A DNA stretch of 64,000 nucleotides, from positions 6,153,001-6,217,000 of the forward strand of contig NZ_ASHX02000001.1 in NCBI RefSeq assembly GCF_000478605.2. Direction: 5' to 3'. The notes under the pieces were generated by a model, which worked only from the letters and a program-made list of their open reading frames with translations, was not told the DNA's origin and made no database searches. The translations under genes were made by a program, and so were the position numbers. The stretch is from Streptomyces thermolilacinus SPC6 (GTDB lineage Bacteria; Actinomycetota; Actinomycetes; Streptomycetales; Streptomycetaceae). Positions 23,578-31,582 of the stretch are shown here, piece after piece (the first letter of the stretch is position 1; every line of letters begins with the position of its first letter).

Positions 23578-24407
23578 GAACCGGCCTGGGGGAGCGGGCC
23601 GATCCACTCCTCGTAGATCTTCTTGTACGTGCCGTCGGCCTTGGCGTCGCGGATGGCCTTGTCGATCGCGGCGCGCAGCCTGTCGTTGCCCTTCTTCACC
23701 GAGAAGCCGTACACCTCGCCGGTGTCCACGTTCTGGCCGAGGACGAACGCGGCGGCGTTGGCCTTGTCCTTCAGCCACCCCCGCACCACGGGGTAGTCGA
23801 TGACGACCGCGTCCACCTGGCCGGTGCGCAGCCCGTTGAGGACCGCGTCGGAGCTCTCGAACGCGACGGGGTCGAAGCCCTGGCTCTTGGCGTAGCTCTC
23901 ACCGGTCGTCTCGGCCTGCGCGCCCAGCTTCAGCTTGCGGGCCTTCACCTCGGCGAGCGTCCTCACCCCGCTTTTCTTCGACGCGAGCACGGCCTGCGTG
24001 GCGTCGAAGTACGGGATCGAGAAGTCGACGTTCTTCCTGCGCTCGTCCGTGATGGTCATCCCGGCGGCGGCGAGGTCGCACTCGCCGGAGTTGAGGAACG
24101 CGCCGGTCTTGAAGTTCTCGAACGGCGTGTCGAGGATCTTCTGCTCGACGCCCAAGTTCTTCGCGACCAGGTCGATCAGCGCCACGTCGAAGCCGACCAC
24201 CTTCCCGTCCCGCTCGAACTGGAACGGCGGGTACGGCAGATGGGTGCACGTCGTCAGCTTGCCCTTCTCGACCACGGGCACCCCGCCCTTGGCCTCTCCC
24301 GGCCCCTCCTCCTCGGACGAACAGCCCGCCGCGAACAGCAGCGCCGCCGAGACGGCGGCGGCGAGGGGACGGGCACGGTTGCTCTGGCGGCCGGCAGGCG
24401 TCGACAC
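23574..24407 (-). CDS. Polar amino-acid ABC transporter, substrate-binding lipoprotein
   Basis: A 277-residue family 3 solute-binding lipoprotein. The signal peptide ends in the lipobox FAAGC with the lipidated cysteine at about residue 29; then come LPYPPFQFERDGKVVGFDVAL, GMTITDERRKNVDFSIPYF (the SBP family 3 signature) and AVVIDYPVVRG. The GTG at 24407 has GGAGG seven bases before it. It captures an amino acid, most likely glutamate, glutamine or arginine, outside the membrane. Confidence 0.92.
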   Translation of the reverse strand: MSTPAGRQSNRARPLAAAVSAALLFAAGCSSEEEGPGEAKGGVPVVEKGKLTTCTHLPYPPFQFERDGKVVGFDVALIDLVAKNLGVEQKILDTPFENFKTGAFLNSGECDLAAAGMTITDERRKNVDFSIPYFDATQAVLASKKSGVRTLAEVKARKLKLGAQAETTGESYAKSQGFDPVAFESSDAVLNGLRTGQVDAVVIDYPVVRGWLKDKANAAAFVLGQNVDTGEVYGFSVKKGNDRLRAAIDKAIRDAKADGTYKKIYEEWIGPLPQAGS

Positions 24408-24655
24408 GGTTGACCTCCAAGGACGCGGGCGGCGGAATCTGGGGGTGCCGCCGGGCGCGATCGTATGCCACGAAAGCCACCATAAGGTGTAAAACGGTCC
24501 ATGCCGTCCACCCGGTCGTGCCCGGCAACACCGCCCCCGGCCTCCCCGGCACGGCCGCCACCCGCCGCGCCCGCGCGCTCCCCGGAACGACCGCGCGGTC
24601 TGCCCGGCACCGACCCGGTGAACGGCGCCCGGCGGGGCGGCGGCATGCTGGGGGC

Positions 24656-26773
24656 GTGCTTCCGATTCCCCAACAGCCAAGCCACCCACCCGCGATGGGC
24701 CACATGGTCGTCTGCGGCGACGACGCGCTGGCCCACCGCCTCGCGCACGAGCTGAACGACGTGTACCGCGAGCGGGTCACCCTCGTCGTCCCCGGCCACC
24801 CCGCCGCCGCCCCCAGCGAGCCCGGCCGCCGCGCCGGCGGACGCGGCACGGGACTGGGGGTCGGCGCCCTCGCCCTGTTCGGCCGCGTCTCCGCCGCCAT
24901 GACCCGCCCGGCCTCGGGCGACGGGCGTACCGGGGCGCCCGGACGCGGCGGCGCACCCGGTCCGGGACCGGGCGCGGGGCCCGGCGGTGGAGCGGCGGCC
25001 GGCACGGGAACCGCGCGCGGCCGCGGCCACCTCGCCCCGTACGACCCCGCCCCGCACGACCAGCCCGGCGGCCAGGGGCAGCGGCGCGCCGTGCGCGTGG
25101 TCGAGGTGGCCGAGGCGGACGAGGCGGTGCTCGTCGAGGCGGGCGTCGAACACGCCGCCGCCCTCGCCCTCGTCCACGAGGACGACGAGACCAACATCCG
25201 CACCGCCCTGCTGGCCCGGCGCCTCAATCCCCGGCTGCGCCTGGTCATCCGCATGTACAACCGCAAGCTCGGCCAGCATCTGGAAGAGCTCCTCGACCAG
25301 GCCGCCGCCCTCGCCACCCCCGGCATCGACCCGGAGGTCCTCGACGCCTCCACCACCGTCCTGTCCGACGCCGACACGGCCGCGCCCGCGCTCGCCGCCA
25401 CCGCCGTCGCCGGCACCAGCAAGATCGTGCACGCGGACGGGCTGCTGCTGCGCGCCGTCGAACGCACCCCGCCCCGCCCCGGCGAGGTAGCCGACCGCGG
25501 CCTGTGCACCCTCGCCCTGCTGTCGTCCACCGCCACCGACCCGGCCGGCAGCGACGGCACCGACAGCAGCGGCGACCAGGGCCCGCAACTGCTCCCCGAC
25601 GACCAGGCCGTGGCCGCCGCCACCGGACGCGGCACCGTCGCCCTGGAAGCCATCTCCTACGCGGGCCCGACCCTGCCCAGGACCCGGCTGGGCCTCGCCG
25701 GGTCCGTGCCGTTCGCGTCGCTGTTCTCGCCGAGGCTGCGCTGGTCGCTCGCCGGGCTCGTCGCCGCCGTCGCCGCCATCGCCGTGGCGTCCTGGCTCAC
25801 CACCGACGACCACCCCCTGCACGCCGCCTACCTGACGCTGCTGGACATCTTCGCGATCAACGACCCCGCCCTGGAGGCCCCCGTCGAACGGCAGGTCCTC
25901 CAGATGCTGGCCGGGTTCGTAGGGCTGCTCCTGCTGCCCATCCTCGTCGCCGCCCTGCTGGAGGCCCTCGGCACGTTCCGCACCGCCACGTCCCTGCGCC
26001 GCCCGCCGCGCGCCCTGTCCGGCCATGTCGTGCTGCTCGGCCTCGGCAAGGTCGGCACCCGCGTCCTGACCCGGCTGCGGGAGCTGGACATCCCCGTCGT
26101 CTGCGTCGAGTCCGACCCGGAGGCCCGGGGCGTCGCCACCGCGCGCCGCCTGCGCGTGCCGGTCGTGCTGGGCGACGTCACCGAGGAGGGCGTCCTGGAG
26201 GCCGCGCGCGTCCACCGGGCGCGCTCCCTGCTCGCCCTGACGAGCCTCGACATCACCAATCTGGAAGCCGTCCTGTACGCCCGGTCCGTCCGCCCCGACC
26301 TGCGCGTCGTACTGCGGCTGTACGACGACGACATCGCGACCGCCGTGTACCGCACCCTGCGCGTCGCGCACCCCGAGGCGCTCACCCGCAGCCGCAGCGT
26401 CTCCCACCTGGCCGCCCCCGCCTTCGCCGGCGCCATGATGGGCCGCCAGATCCTGGGCGCCATCCCCGTGGAGCGGCGCGTCCTGCTGTTCGCAGCGGTC
26501 GTCGTCGCCGGTCACCCGGAGCTGGAGGGCCGTACCGTCGCCGAGGCGTTCCGGCCCGGCGCCTGGCGGGTGATCGCCCTGGACCCGAGCGCCCCCGACG
26601 AGCGGCGACCCGACCTGGCCGCCGTGCACCACGGCGCCGACGAGGGGCGCACCGGCCTCGTGTGGGACCTGCACCCCGGGTACGTGCTGCGCGCCGAGGA
26701 CCGCGTCGTCCTCGCCGCGACCCGCCGCGGCCTGGCCCAGCTGCTCGGCCGGGGCGGGTCGGCCACCCCCTGA
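24656..26773 (+). CDS. Double-RCK (TrkA-N) NAD-binding protein with central membrane segments
   Basis: About 705 residues. A first NAD-binding (RCK-like) module begins at HMVVCGDDALAHRLAHEL; after a Gly/Pro/Ala-rich insertion come HVVLL-free linker strands (VEAGVEHAAALALVHEDDE). Two membrane helices lie near residues 360 and 415 (SLAGLVAAVAAIAVASWL; MLAGFVGLLLLPILVAALL), followed by a classical RCK module from about 456 (VVLLGLGKVGTRVLTRL). The loop between the helices has no TVGYGD selectivity filter. Such proteins are annotated as potassium-channel-like or NAD-binding, but ion conduction is not supported by the sequence. The GTG at 24656 is chosen; an ATG at 24695 is an alternative. Confidence 0.78.
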   Translation: MLPIPQQPSHPPAMGHMVVCGDDALAHRLAHELNDVYRERVTLVVPGHPAAAPSEPGRRAGGRGTGLGVGALALFGRVSAAMTRPASGDGRTGAPGRGGAPGPGPGAGPGGGAAAGTGTARGRGHLAPYDPAPHDQPGGQGQRRAVRVVEVAEADEAVLVEAGVEHAAALALVHEDDETNIRTALLARRLNPRLRLVIRMYNRKLGQHLEELLDQAAALATPGIDPEVLDASTTVLSDADTAAPALAATAVAGTSKIVHADGLLLRAVERTPPRPGEVADRGLCTLALLSSTATDPAGSDGTDSSGDQGPQLLPDDQAVAAATGRGTVALEAISYAGPTLPRTRLGLAGSVPFASLFSPRLRWSLAGLVAAVAAIAVASWLTTDDHPLHAAYLTLLDIFAINDPALEAPVERQVLQMLAGFVGLLLLPILVAALLEALGTFRTATSLRRPPRALSGHVVLLGLGKVGTRVLTRLRELDIPVVCVESDPEARGVATARRLRVPVVLGDVTEEGVLEAARVHRARSLLALTSLDITNLEAVLYARSVRPDLRVVLRLYDDDIATAVYRTLRVAHPEALTRSRSVSHLAAPAFAGAMMGRQILGAIPVERRVLLFAAVVVAGHPELEGRTVAEAFRPGAWRVIALDPSAPDERRPDLAAVHHGADEGRTGLVWDLHPGYVLRAEDRVVLAATRRGLAQLLGRGGSATP

Positions 26774-26872
26774 CGCACACCGCGCCCCGCGGGTGACTAG
26801 GGTGTTCCGCGGTCCGGCCGGGCCGCGCAGCGCGGTGGCCGGCGGTGAGCGGCGAGGTGTGGAGGAACAGCT

Positions 26873-27295
26873 GTGCTGATGTTGGGGAAGATCCTGCGGT
26901 TCGACGAGGTGCGCGGCTACGGCTTCATCGTGCCCCGCGAGGGCGGCGAGGACGTCTTCATGCACGCGAACGACCTGGTGGACGAGAAATACCTCTACCA
27001 GGCCGGCCGCGAGGTGGAGTTCTACCTGGAGATGGGCGACAAGGGCCCCAAGGCGTCGGAGATCCGCCTCGTGGACCGCGCCGCCACCCGGGCGCCCGCC
27101 CCGCGCGTGGAGCGGGACGGCGGCCTCGACCAGCTGGACGACGACACCCTGGACGTGCTGACCACCGCCGAGTTCCGCACCGAGCTGACCGAGGCGCTGA
27201 TCGAGGCGGACGGCACCCTGACCGCCGTCCAGCTCAAGCGCGTCCGCACTCGCGTCCTGGAACTCGCCCGCGACCACGGCTGGGTCGAGGCGTAG
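26873..27295 (+). CDS. Cold-shock-domain protein with C-terminal extension
   Basis: A 140-residue protein. The first 65 residues form a cold-shock domain with the RNA-binding motifs GYGFIV and EDVFMHANDL; ordinary CspA proteins stop there. The remaining 75 residues are acidic and helical (LDQLDDDTLDVLTTAEFRTE) with a basic amphipathic end. It probably binds single-stranded nucleic acid in the cytoplasm. The GTG at 26873 has GGAGG seven bases before it. A strong hairpin follows the stop. Confidence 0.88.
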   Translation: MLMLGKILRFDEVRGYGFIVPREGGEDVFMHANDLVDEKYLYQAGREVEFYLEMGDKGPKASEIRLVDRAATRAPAPRVERDGGLDQLDDDTLDVLTTAEFRTELTEALIEADGTLTAVQLKRVRTRVLELARDHGWVEA

Positions 27296-27302
27296 GGGCC
27301 CG

Positions 27303-27329
27303 CGCCCGGGCGCCGCACGCGCCCGGGCG
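27303..27329 (+). terminator. Terminator after the cold-shock gene
   Basis: CGCCCGGGCGC (27303-27313) and GCGCCCGGGCG (27319-27329) form a perfect 11-base stem with a 5-base loop, 8 bases after the stop codon. Confidence 0.75.
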
Positions 27330-27394
27330 GAGAGCCGACGCCGGGCGGCGAGCGTCCGGCGGCCCCGTATGCCGTCCGTACGAGTCCACCCCGC

Positions 27395-27641
27395 CCGCTC
27401 GAGGACGACGGGGCGGAGCCGCTGTTCACCCCGGCGCAGCGGCGGCTGTCGGCGGCGATGACCGCGTACTGGGCGGCCTTCGCCCGGTCCGGCGACCCCG
27501 ACGCCCCGGGGCCTGCCCCGGCGGGCGCCTTGCCCACCGGGCGAGCGCCCCCCGTACACCCAGTCGCTGGCGCCCGACCGGATCGGCCCCGTGGACCATC
27601 ACCACGAGCACCGCCTCGGCTTCTGGTCCCGTCTGCCCTGA
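27395..27641 (+). pseudogene. Decayed C-terminus of a type-B carboxylesterase
   Basis: One frame reads LEDDGAEPLFTPAQRRLSAA then MTAYWAAFARSGDPDAPG; after a frameshift near 27540-27550 another frame reads PYTQSLAPDRIGPVDHHHEH and GFWSRLP, then TGA at 27639-27641. Joined, this is the usual C-terminal end of carboxylesterase/lipase family proteins (helix with W and FARSGDP, then RLGFW). The catalytic domain is missing altogether and there is no start. It is a remnant, downstream of the cold-shock gene terminator. Confidence 0.7.
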
Positions 27642-27661
27642 CGGGCCGCCACCGGCCGCTC

Positions 27662-27925
27662 CTACGACGGCCCTGACGCCGTGTCGTCGAGCGGACCGGG
27701 CGCCGCGCCCGCGCGCAGCCCGGCCGCCAGCCGGAGCAGCCGCGCCTCGTTGCCGGACAGGCCCGCGCGGCGCAGCGCCTCGTCGGCCTCGGCCATCGGC
27801 GACGCCAGGTGGACGGCCGCCATGGGCGCGAGGCCCGGGTCGGTGAGGACGGCACGCGCGGTCTCCACCAGACGGAGGTAGGCCTGCGCCGCCGCGCGCT
27901 CGGGCACCGTGGGGGTGGTGGTCAT
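27662..27925 (-). CDS. Small hypothetical protein
   Basis: An 87-residue soluble, alanine-rich, mostly helical protein (AAAQAYLRLVETARAVL; EADEALRRAGLSGNEARLLR). I do not recognise a family. The ATG at 27925 is preceded by GAGGGAG. It follows the NUDIX gene in the same direction by 57 bases and may be co-transcribed. Confidence 0.6.
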   Translation of the reverse strand: MTTTPTVPERAAAQAYLRLVETARAVLTDPGLAPMAAVHLASPMAEADEALRRAGLSGNEARLLRLAAGLRAGAAPGPLDDTASGPS

Positions 27926-27981
27926 CTCTCGCTCCCTCTCGACGGATCGGTGCCCCCAACCCTTCCGTACCCCACTGACAT

Positions 27982-28461
27982 TCACGGGACGTCACGTCCA
28001 CGCACCAGCTCCGCCAGCCGCTCCAGGAACACCCGCTGCCCGGCCACGAGCCGTTCGGCGGCCTCCTCGGGGGCGAACCAGGCGACCCGGTCCACCTCCG
28101 GGAACTCCCGCGTCACGCCCGAACCGCGCGGCCACTCCATCGCGAACGTCCCCGGCACCACCAGCGCCGGGTCGAGGTCGCCCTCCACCGCCCACGCCGT
28201 GACGACCTTGCCGCCCGCCTGCCGCGCCTCCCCGAGCGGCACCGGCTCCCCGTCCGGTACGGGCAGCCCCAGCTCCTCGGTGAACTCCCGCCGTGCGGCC
28301 GCGAGAGCCGCCTCGTCGTCCGCGTGCTCGCCCTTCGGCACCGTCCACGCCCCCGCGTCCCGCGCCGCCCAGTAGGGCCCGCCCATGTGCGCGAGGAGCA
28401 CCTCCAGCCGCCCGCCCGGCATACGGAACACCAGCAGCCCCGCGCTGCGCTTCACCACCAT
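27982..28461 (-). CDS. NUDIX hydrolase
   Basis: A 159-residue protein with a complete Nudix box at 44-66: Gly44, Glu50, and REFTEELG at 58-65 supply the metal-binding glutamates. It resembles the MutT/AP4A-type subgroup (SAGLLVFRMPGGRLEVLL at the N-terminus; WTVPKGE before the box), which hydrolyses nucleoside diphosphate derivatives. Substrate not predictable. The ATG at 28461 is chosen because homologues begin with the KRSAGLL strand; longer frames overlap the divergent glycosylase gene. Confidence 0.87.
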   Translation of the reverse strand: MVVKRSAGLLVFRMPGGRLEVLLAHMGGPYWAARDAGAWTVPKGEHADDEAALAAARREFTEELGLPVPDGEPVPLGEARQAGGKVVTAWAVEGDLDPALVVPGTFAMEWPRGSGVTREFPEVDRVAWFAPEEAAERLVAGQRVFLERLAELVRGRDVP

Positions 28462-28514
28462 GCGCGCCAGTCTGCCCGGCGCCGCCCGGCCCCGCCGCGT
28501 TACCGTCGGGCGGT

Positions 28515-29348
28515 ATGGCACAGGACCACCCCGACAGCCCCGCCCCTCCCGGCCGGCCCGGCGGCCCGAGACCCGGGCCCGGCCGCGCGGACCCCGACGA
28601 CCCGGCCTTTCCCGCCCGTACGGCGCCCGGCGCGGCCTCGCTGGAGCGGCTCGACGCGGCCGTCGCCCGGTGCCGGGCCTGCCCGCGCCTGGTCGAGTGG
28701 CGCGAGCGGGTCGGCCGCGAGGGGCGCCGCGCCTACGAGGGCTGGGACTACTGGGCCCGCCCCGTTCCCGGCTTCGGCCCGCCCGACGCGGCGCTGCTCG
28801 TCGTCGGCCTCGCCCCGGCCGCGCACGGCGGCAACCGCACGGGCCGCATGTTCACCGGCGACCGTTCCGGCGACGTGCTGTACGCGGCCCTGCACCGCCT
28901 CGGCCTGGCCAGTCAGGCCGAGGCGGCCTCCCGCGACGACGGGCTGCGCCTGTACGGGGTACGGGTCACCGCGCCCGTCCACTGCGCCCCGCCCGGCAAC
29001 CGCCCCACGCCCGGCGAGCGCGACACGTGCCGCCCCTGGCTGGCCCGCGAGCTGGACCTGCTGCGGCCCACCGTCCGCGCCCTGGTCGTCCTGGGCGCCT
29101 TCGGCTGGCAGGCGGTCCTCCCGGCGCTCGCCGCGGCCGGCTGGTCGGTGCCGCGCCCCAGGCCCCGGTTCGCGCACGGCGCCCGGGTGAGCCTCCCGGC
29201 GACCGGTGACGGGGCCGCCCTGGAGCTGTTCGGCTGCTACCACGTCAGCCAGCGCAACACGTTCACCGGCGTGCTCACGCCGGACATGCTCGACGACGTC
29301 CTCGGCACCGCCGCCCGAGCCGCCGGTCTGGCGACGGCTACGCCGTGA
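28515..29348 (+). CDS. Uracil-DNA glycosylase, family 5 (UdgB-like)
   Basis: A 277-residue 4Fe-4S DNA glycosylase. The motif GLAPAAHGGNRTGR (98-111) is diagnostic for family 5 (UDGb), which removes uracil and other deaminated bases from double-stranded DNA. Cluster ligands are C53 and C56 (CRACP), C157 and C172. CYHVSQRNTFTG near the C-terminus is motif 3. The first 40 residues are proline/glycine rich and probably disordered. It converges on, and overlaps by 11 bases, the GntR regulator gene. Confidence 0.9.
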   Translation: MAQDHPDSPAPPGRPGGPRPGPGRADPDDPAFPARTAPGAASLERLDAAVARCRACPRLVEWRERVGREGRRAYEGWDYWARPVPGFGPPDAALLVVGLAPAAHGGNRTGRMFTGDRSGDVLYAALHRLGLASQAEAASRDDGLRLYGVRVTAPVHCAPPGNRPTPGERDTCRPWLARELDLLRPTVRALVVLGAFGWQAVLPALAAAGWSVPRPRPRFAHGARVSLPATGDGAALELFGCYHVSQRNTFTGVLTPDMLDDVLGTAARAAGLATATP

Positions 29349-30075
29349 ACTCGTAGGTCAGCGGCGCCGACCGGGGCGCGAAGCGGATGTCCGTCACCTC
29401 CAGCACATGGCCGTGCTGGTCGTACACCTCCCGGTGCACCGTCAGGTAAGCGGCGACCGTCGGCAGCGCCACCCCGATCGACTCGCGGCGCGTCAGCCGC
29501 AGCCCCGCCCGGTGCATCCACCGGTACGCCGGGCGCAGGTCGGGGCGGCGCACCGGCCGGAACTCCGCCCGCCGGTAGCGGCCCAGTTCGGGCACCGCGG
29601 CGAGCGCGTACCGGGAGAAGCGGGATATCGCGCCGTGCTCCAGCACGCCGTCGGGGCCCAGCACCCGGTGCCGGTGGACGAGCGTCGGCTCGCCGGGCAG
29701 CAGCCCCAGCAGCTCCGCCGTCCGCCCCGGCGCCGGCTCCCAGCCGACCGCCGCCTCCACCGCCCGGTCCGCGCCCGCCACGGTGACGGGGAAGTCCAGC
29801 TGCCCGGAGCCCAGCACCGGACCGGGCCCGCCCGCCGCCGGTGCGGCGGGCGCCGCGAACGTACCGCGGCGTTCCGTCACCACGAGACCCTCGTCCCGCA
29901 GCAGCCTCAACGCGCTGCGCACGGTCTGCCGGTTGACCCCGAAGCGGTGTACGAGGGAACGCTCGGACGGGAGCCGGGCGCCCGGGGTCGTCCCTCCTGC
30001 CATGAGGTCGTCGCGGAGCGCGGCCGCGACCCGGAGATAGAGCGGGACCGCCGTGGAGGCGTGGGGCTCAGCCAT
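29338..30075 (-). CDS. GntR-family regulator, HutC subfamily
   Basis: A 245-residue transcription factor. N-terminal winged helix (LYLRVAAALRDDL; LPSERSLVHRFGVNRQTVRSALRLL by parts) and a C-terminal UTRA ligand-binding domain (LVHRHRVLGPDGVLEHGAIS, RESIGVALPTVAAYLTVHRE) place it in the HutC/DasR group. It is divergent from a zinc alcohol dehydrogenase gene with a HutC-type operator candidate at 30139-30154, so it likely represses itself and perhaps the dehydrogenase in response to a small metabolite. Confidence 0.88.
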   Translation of the reverse strand: MAEPHASTAVPLYLRVAAALRDDLMAGGTTPGARLPSERSLVHRFGVNRQTVRSALRLLRDEGLVVTERRGTFAAPAAPAAGGPGPVLGSGQLDFPVTVAGADRAVEAAVGWEPAPGRTAELLGLLPGEPTLVHRHRVLGPDGVLEHGAISRFSRYALAAVPELGRYRRAEFRPVRRPDLRPAYRWMHRAGLRLTRRESIGVALPTVAAYLTVHREVYDQHGHVLEVTDIRFAPRSAPLTYEFTA

Positions 30076-30138
30076 GTTTCAACCCTCGATTTCGCGCAGC
30101 GTAGCCGTGTGTGCCGTGTCGGTGAGCACATCCCTATC

Positions 30139-30154
30139 ATTGGTCTAAACCTGT
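30139..30154. promoter_or_regulatory. HutC/DasR-like operator candidate
   Basis: ATTGGTCTAAACCTGT at 30139-30154 matches the DasR-responsive element (AGTGGTCTAGACCACT) at 12 of 16 positions, including the core GGTCTA-ACC. It lies 64 bases upstream of the GntR ATG and 140 bases before the dehydrogenase. The neighbouring HutC-type regulator or DasR itself could bind it. Confidence 0.5.
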
Positions 30155-30293
30155 TGGGAAGCGGGTCTCTCCCATTTCCGACCAGTCCCGGTGAACTCTG
30201 GCCGAAACGGATTCGCGGCGGAGGCCCCGGGTACCCGGCCACCGCCATGCGCCGAGGAGCCACCGGCACCCACCGGGGAAGGAGAAGGGGACC

Positions 30294-31484
30294 ATGAAGG
30301 CCGTCACCTGGCACGGGAAGCGCGACGTCCGCGTGGAAGACGTCCCGGACCCGCGGATCGAGGAGCCCACGGACGCGGTCATCCGGGTCACCTCCACCGG
30401 TCTGTGCGGGTCCGACCTCCATCTGTACGAGGTCTTCGGCCCCTTCATGACCCCCGGCGACATCCTGGGCCACGAACCCATCGGCATCGTGGAGGAGGTC
30501 GGCGCGCAGGTGCCGGACCTGCGCCCCGGCGACCGCGTCGTCGTGCCCTTCCAGATCGCCTGCGGCCACTGCTGGATGTGCGACCGGGGCCTGCCCACCC
30601 AGTGCGAGACCACCCAGGTCGCCGACGAGGGCAGCGGCGCCGCCCTGTTCGGCTACTCCCGGCTCTACGGCTCCGTGCCCGGCGCCCAGGCCGAGTACCT
30701 GCGCGTCCCGCAGGCCCAGTTCGGACCCATCAAGGTCCCCGAGGGGCCGCCCGACGACCGGTTCCTGTACCTCTCCGACGTGCTGCCCACCGCCTGGCAG
30801 GCCGTCGCGTACGCCGACGTGCCGCGCGGAGGCAGCCTGGCCGTCCTCGGGCTCGGCCCCATCGGCGAGATGAGCTGCCGCATCGCCCTCCACCAGGGCG
30901 TCGAACGGGTCATCGGCATCGACCTGGTGCCCGAGCGCCTCGGCCGCGCCCGCACCCGCGGTGTGGAGGTCTTCGACCTCACCGCCTACGACGGCCAGGA
31001 CGAACTGGTCGCCGCCGTGCGGGAGGTCACCGGCGGCCGCGGGCCCGACTCCGTCATCGACGCCGTCGGCACCGAGGCCCACGGCAGCCCCGTGGCCAAG
31101 GCCCAGCAGCAGATCGCCGGGCTCCTCCCGCGCGCCTGGGCGGCCCGCCTCCACCAGAAGGCCGGCGCCGACCGGCTCGCCGCGCTGTACCTCGCCATCG
31201 ACCTCGTACGGCGCGGCGGCACCATCTCCCTCAGCGGCGTCTACGGCGGCGCCGCCGACCCGCTGCCCATGCTGACCCTCTTCGACAAGCAGATCCAGCT
31301 GCGCATGGGCCAGGCCAACGTCCGCCGCTGGACCGGCGAGATCCTGCCGCTGCTCACCGACGACGACCCCCTCGGTGTGGACACGTTCGCCACCCACCAT
31401 GTGCCGCTGTCCGACGCGCCGCACGCGTACCGGATGTTCCAGCACAAGGAGGACGGCGTCAGCAAGGTCGTCATGCGGCCCTGA
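30294..31484 (+). CDS. Zinc-dependent alcohol dehydrogenase, formaldehyde-dehydrogenase-like
   Basis: A 396-residue MDR enzyme. Catalytic zinc site: GLCGSDLH and GHEPIGIVEEVG; structural-zinc-like cysteines in ACGHCWMCDRGLPTQCE; NAD-binding LGLGPIGEMS. The long insertion before ALYLAIDLVRRGGTIS is the hallmark of glutathione-independent formaldehyde dehydrogenase relatives. It oxidises an unknown alcohol or aldehyde adduct. AAGGAGAAGGGG precedes the ATG. The divergent GntR regulator may control it. Confidence 0.9.
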   Translation: MKAVTWHGKRDVRVEDVPDPRIEEPTDAVIRVTSTGLCGSDLHLYEVFGPFMTPGDILGHEPIGIVEEVGAQVPDLRPGDRVVVPFQIACGHCWMCDRGLPTQCETTQVADEGSGAALFGYSRLYGSVPGAQAEYLRVPQAQFGPIKVPEGPPDDRFLYLSDVLPTAWQAVAYADVPRGGSLAVLGLGPIGEMSCRIALHQGVERVIGIDLVPERLGRARTRGVEVFDLTAYDGQDELVAAVREVTGGRGPDSVIDAVGTEAHGSPVAKAQQQIAGLLPRAWAARLHQKAGADRLAALYLAIDLVRRGGTISLSGVYGGAADPLPMLTLFDKQIQLRMGQANVRRWTGEILPLLTDDDPLGVDTFATHHVPLSDAPHAYRMFQHKEDGVSKVVMRP

Positions 31485-31510
31485 GCATCCCCCTGACCGG
31501 CCCTGAGAGC

Positions 31511-31548
31511 CCCCCGACCGGACCCGGGCATCTTCCGTCCGTCGGGGG
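31511..31548 (+). terminator. Terminator-like hairpin after the dehydrogenase
   Basis: CCCCCGAC (31511-31518) pairs with GTCGGGGG (31541-31548); the inner bases can extend the stem imperfectly. It lies between convergent genes. Confidence 0.4.
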
Positions 31549-31582
31549 CCCGGGGCCGCCGGGCGCATTGGGCGACGTGCCG

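Noticed and set aside
24254..27559. Long minus-strand frame antisense to the RCK and cold-shock genes
   Set aside because: GC-driven shadow; the sense genes have clear family motifs and ribosome-binding sites.
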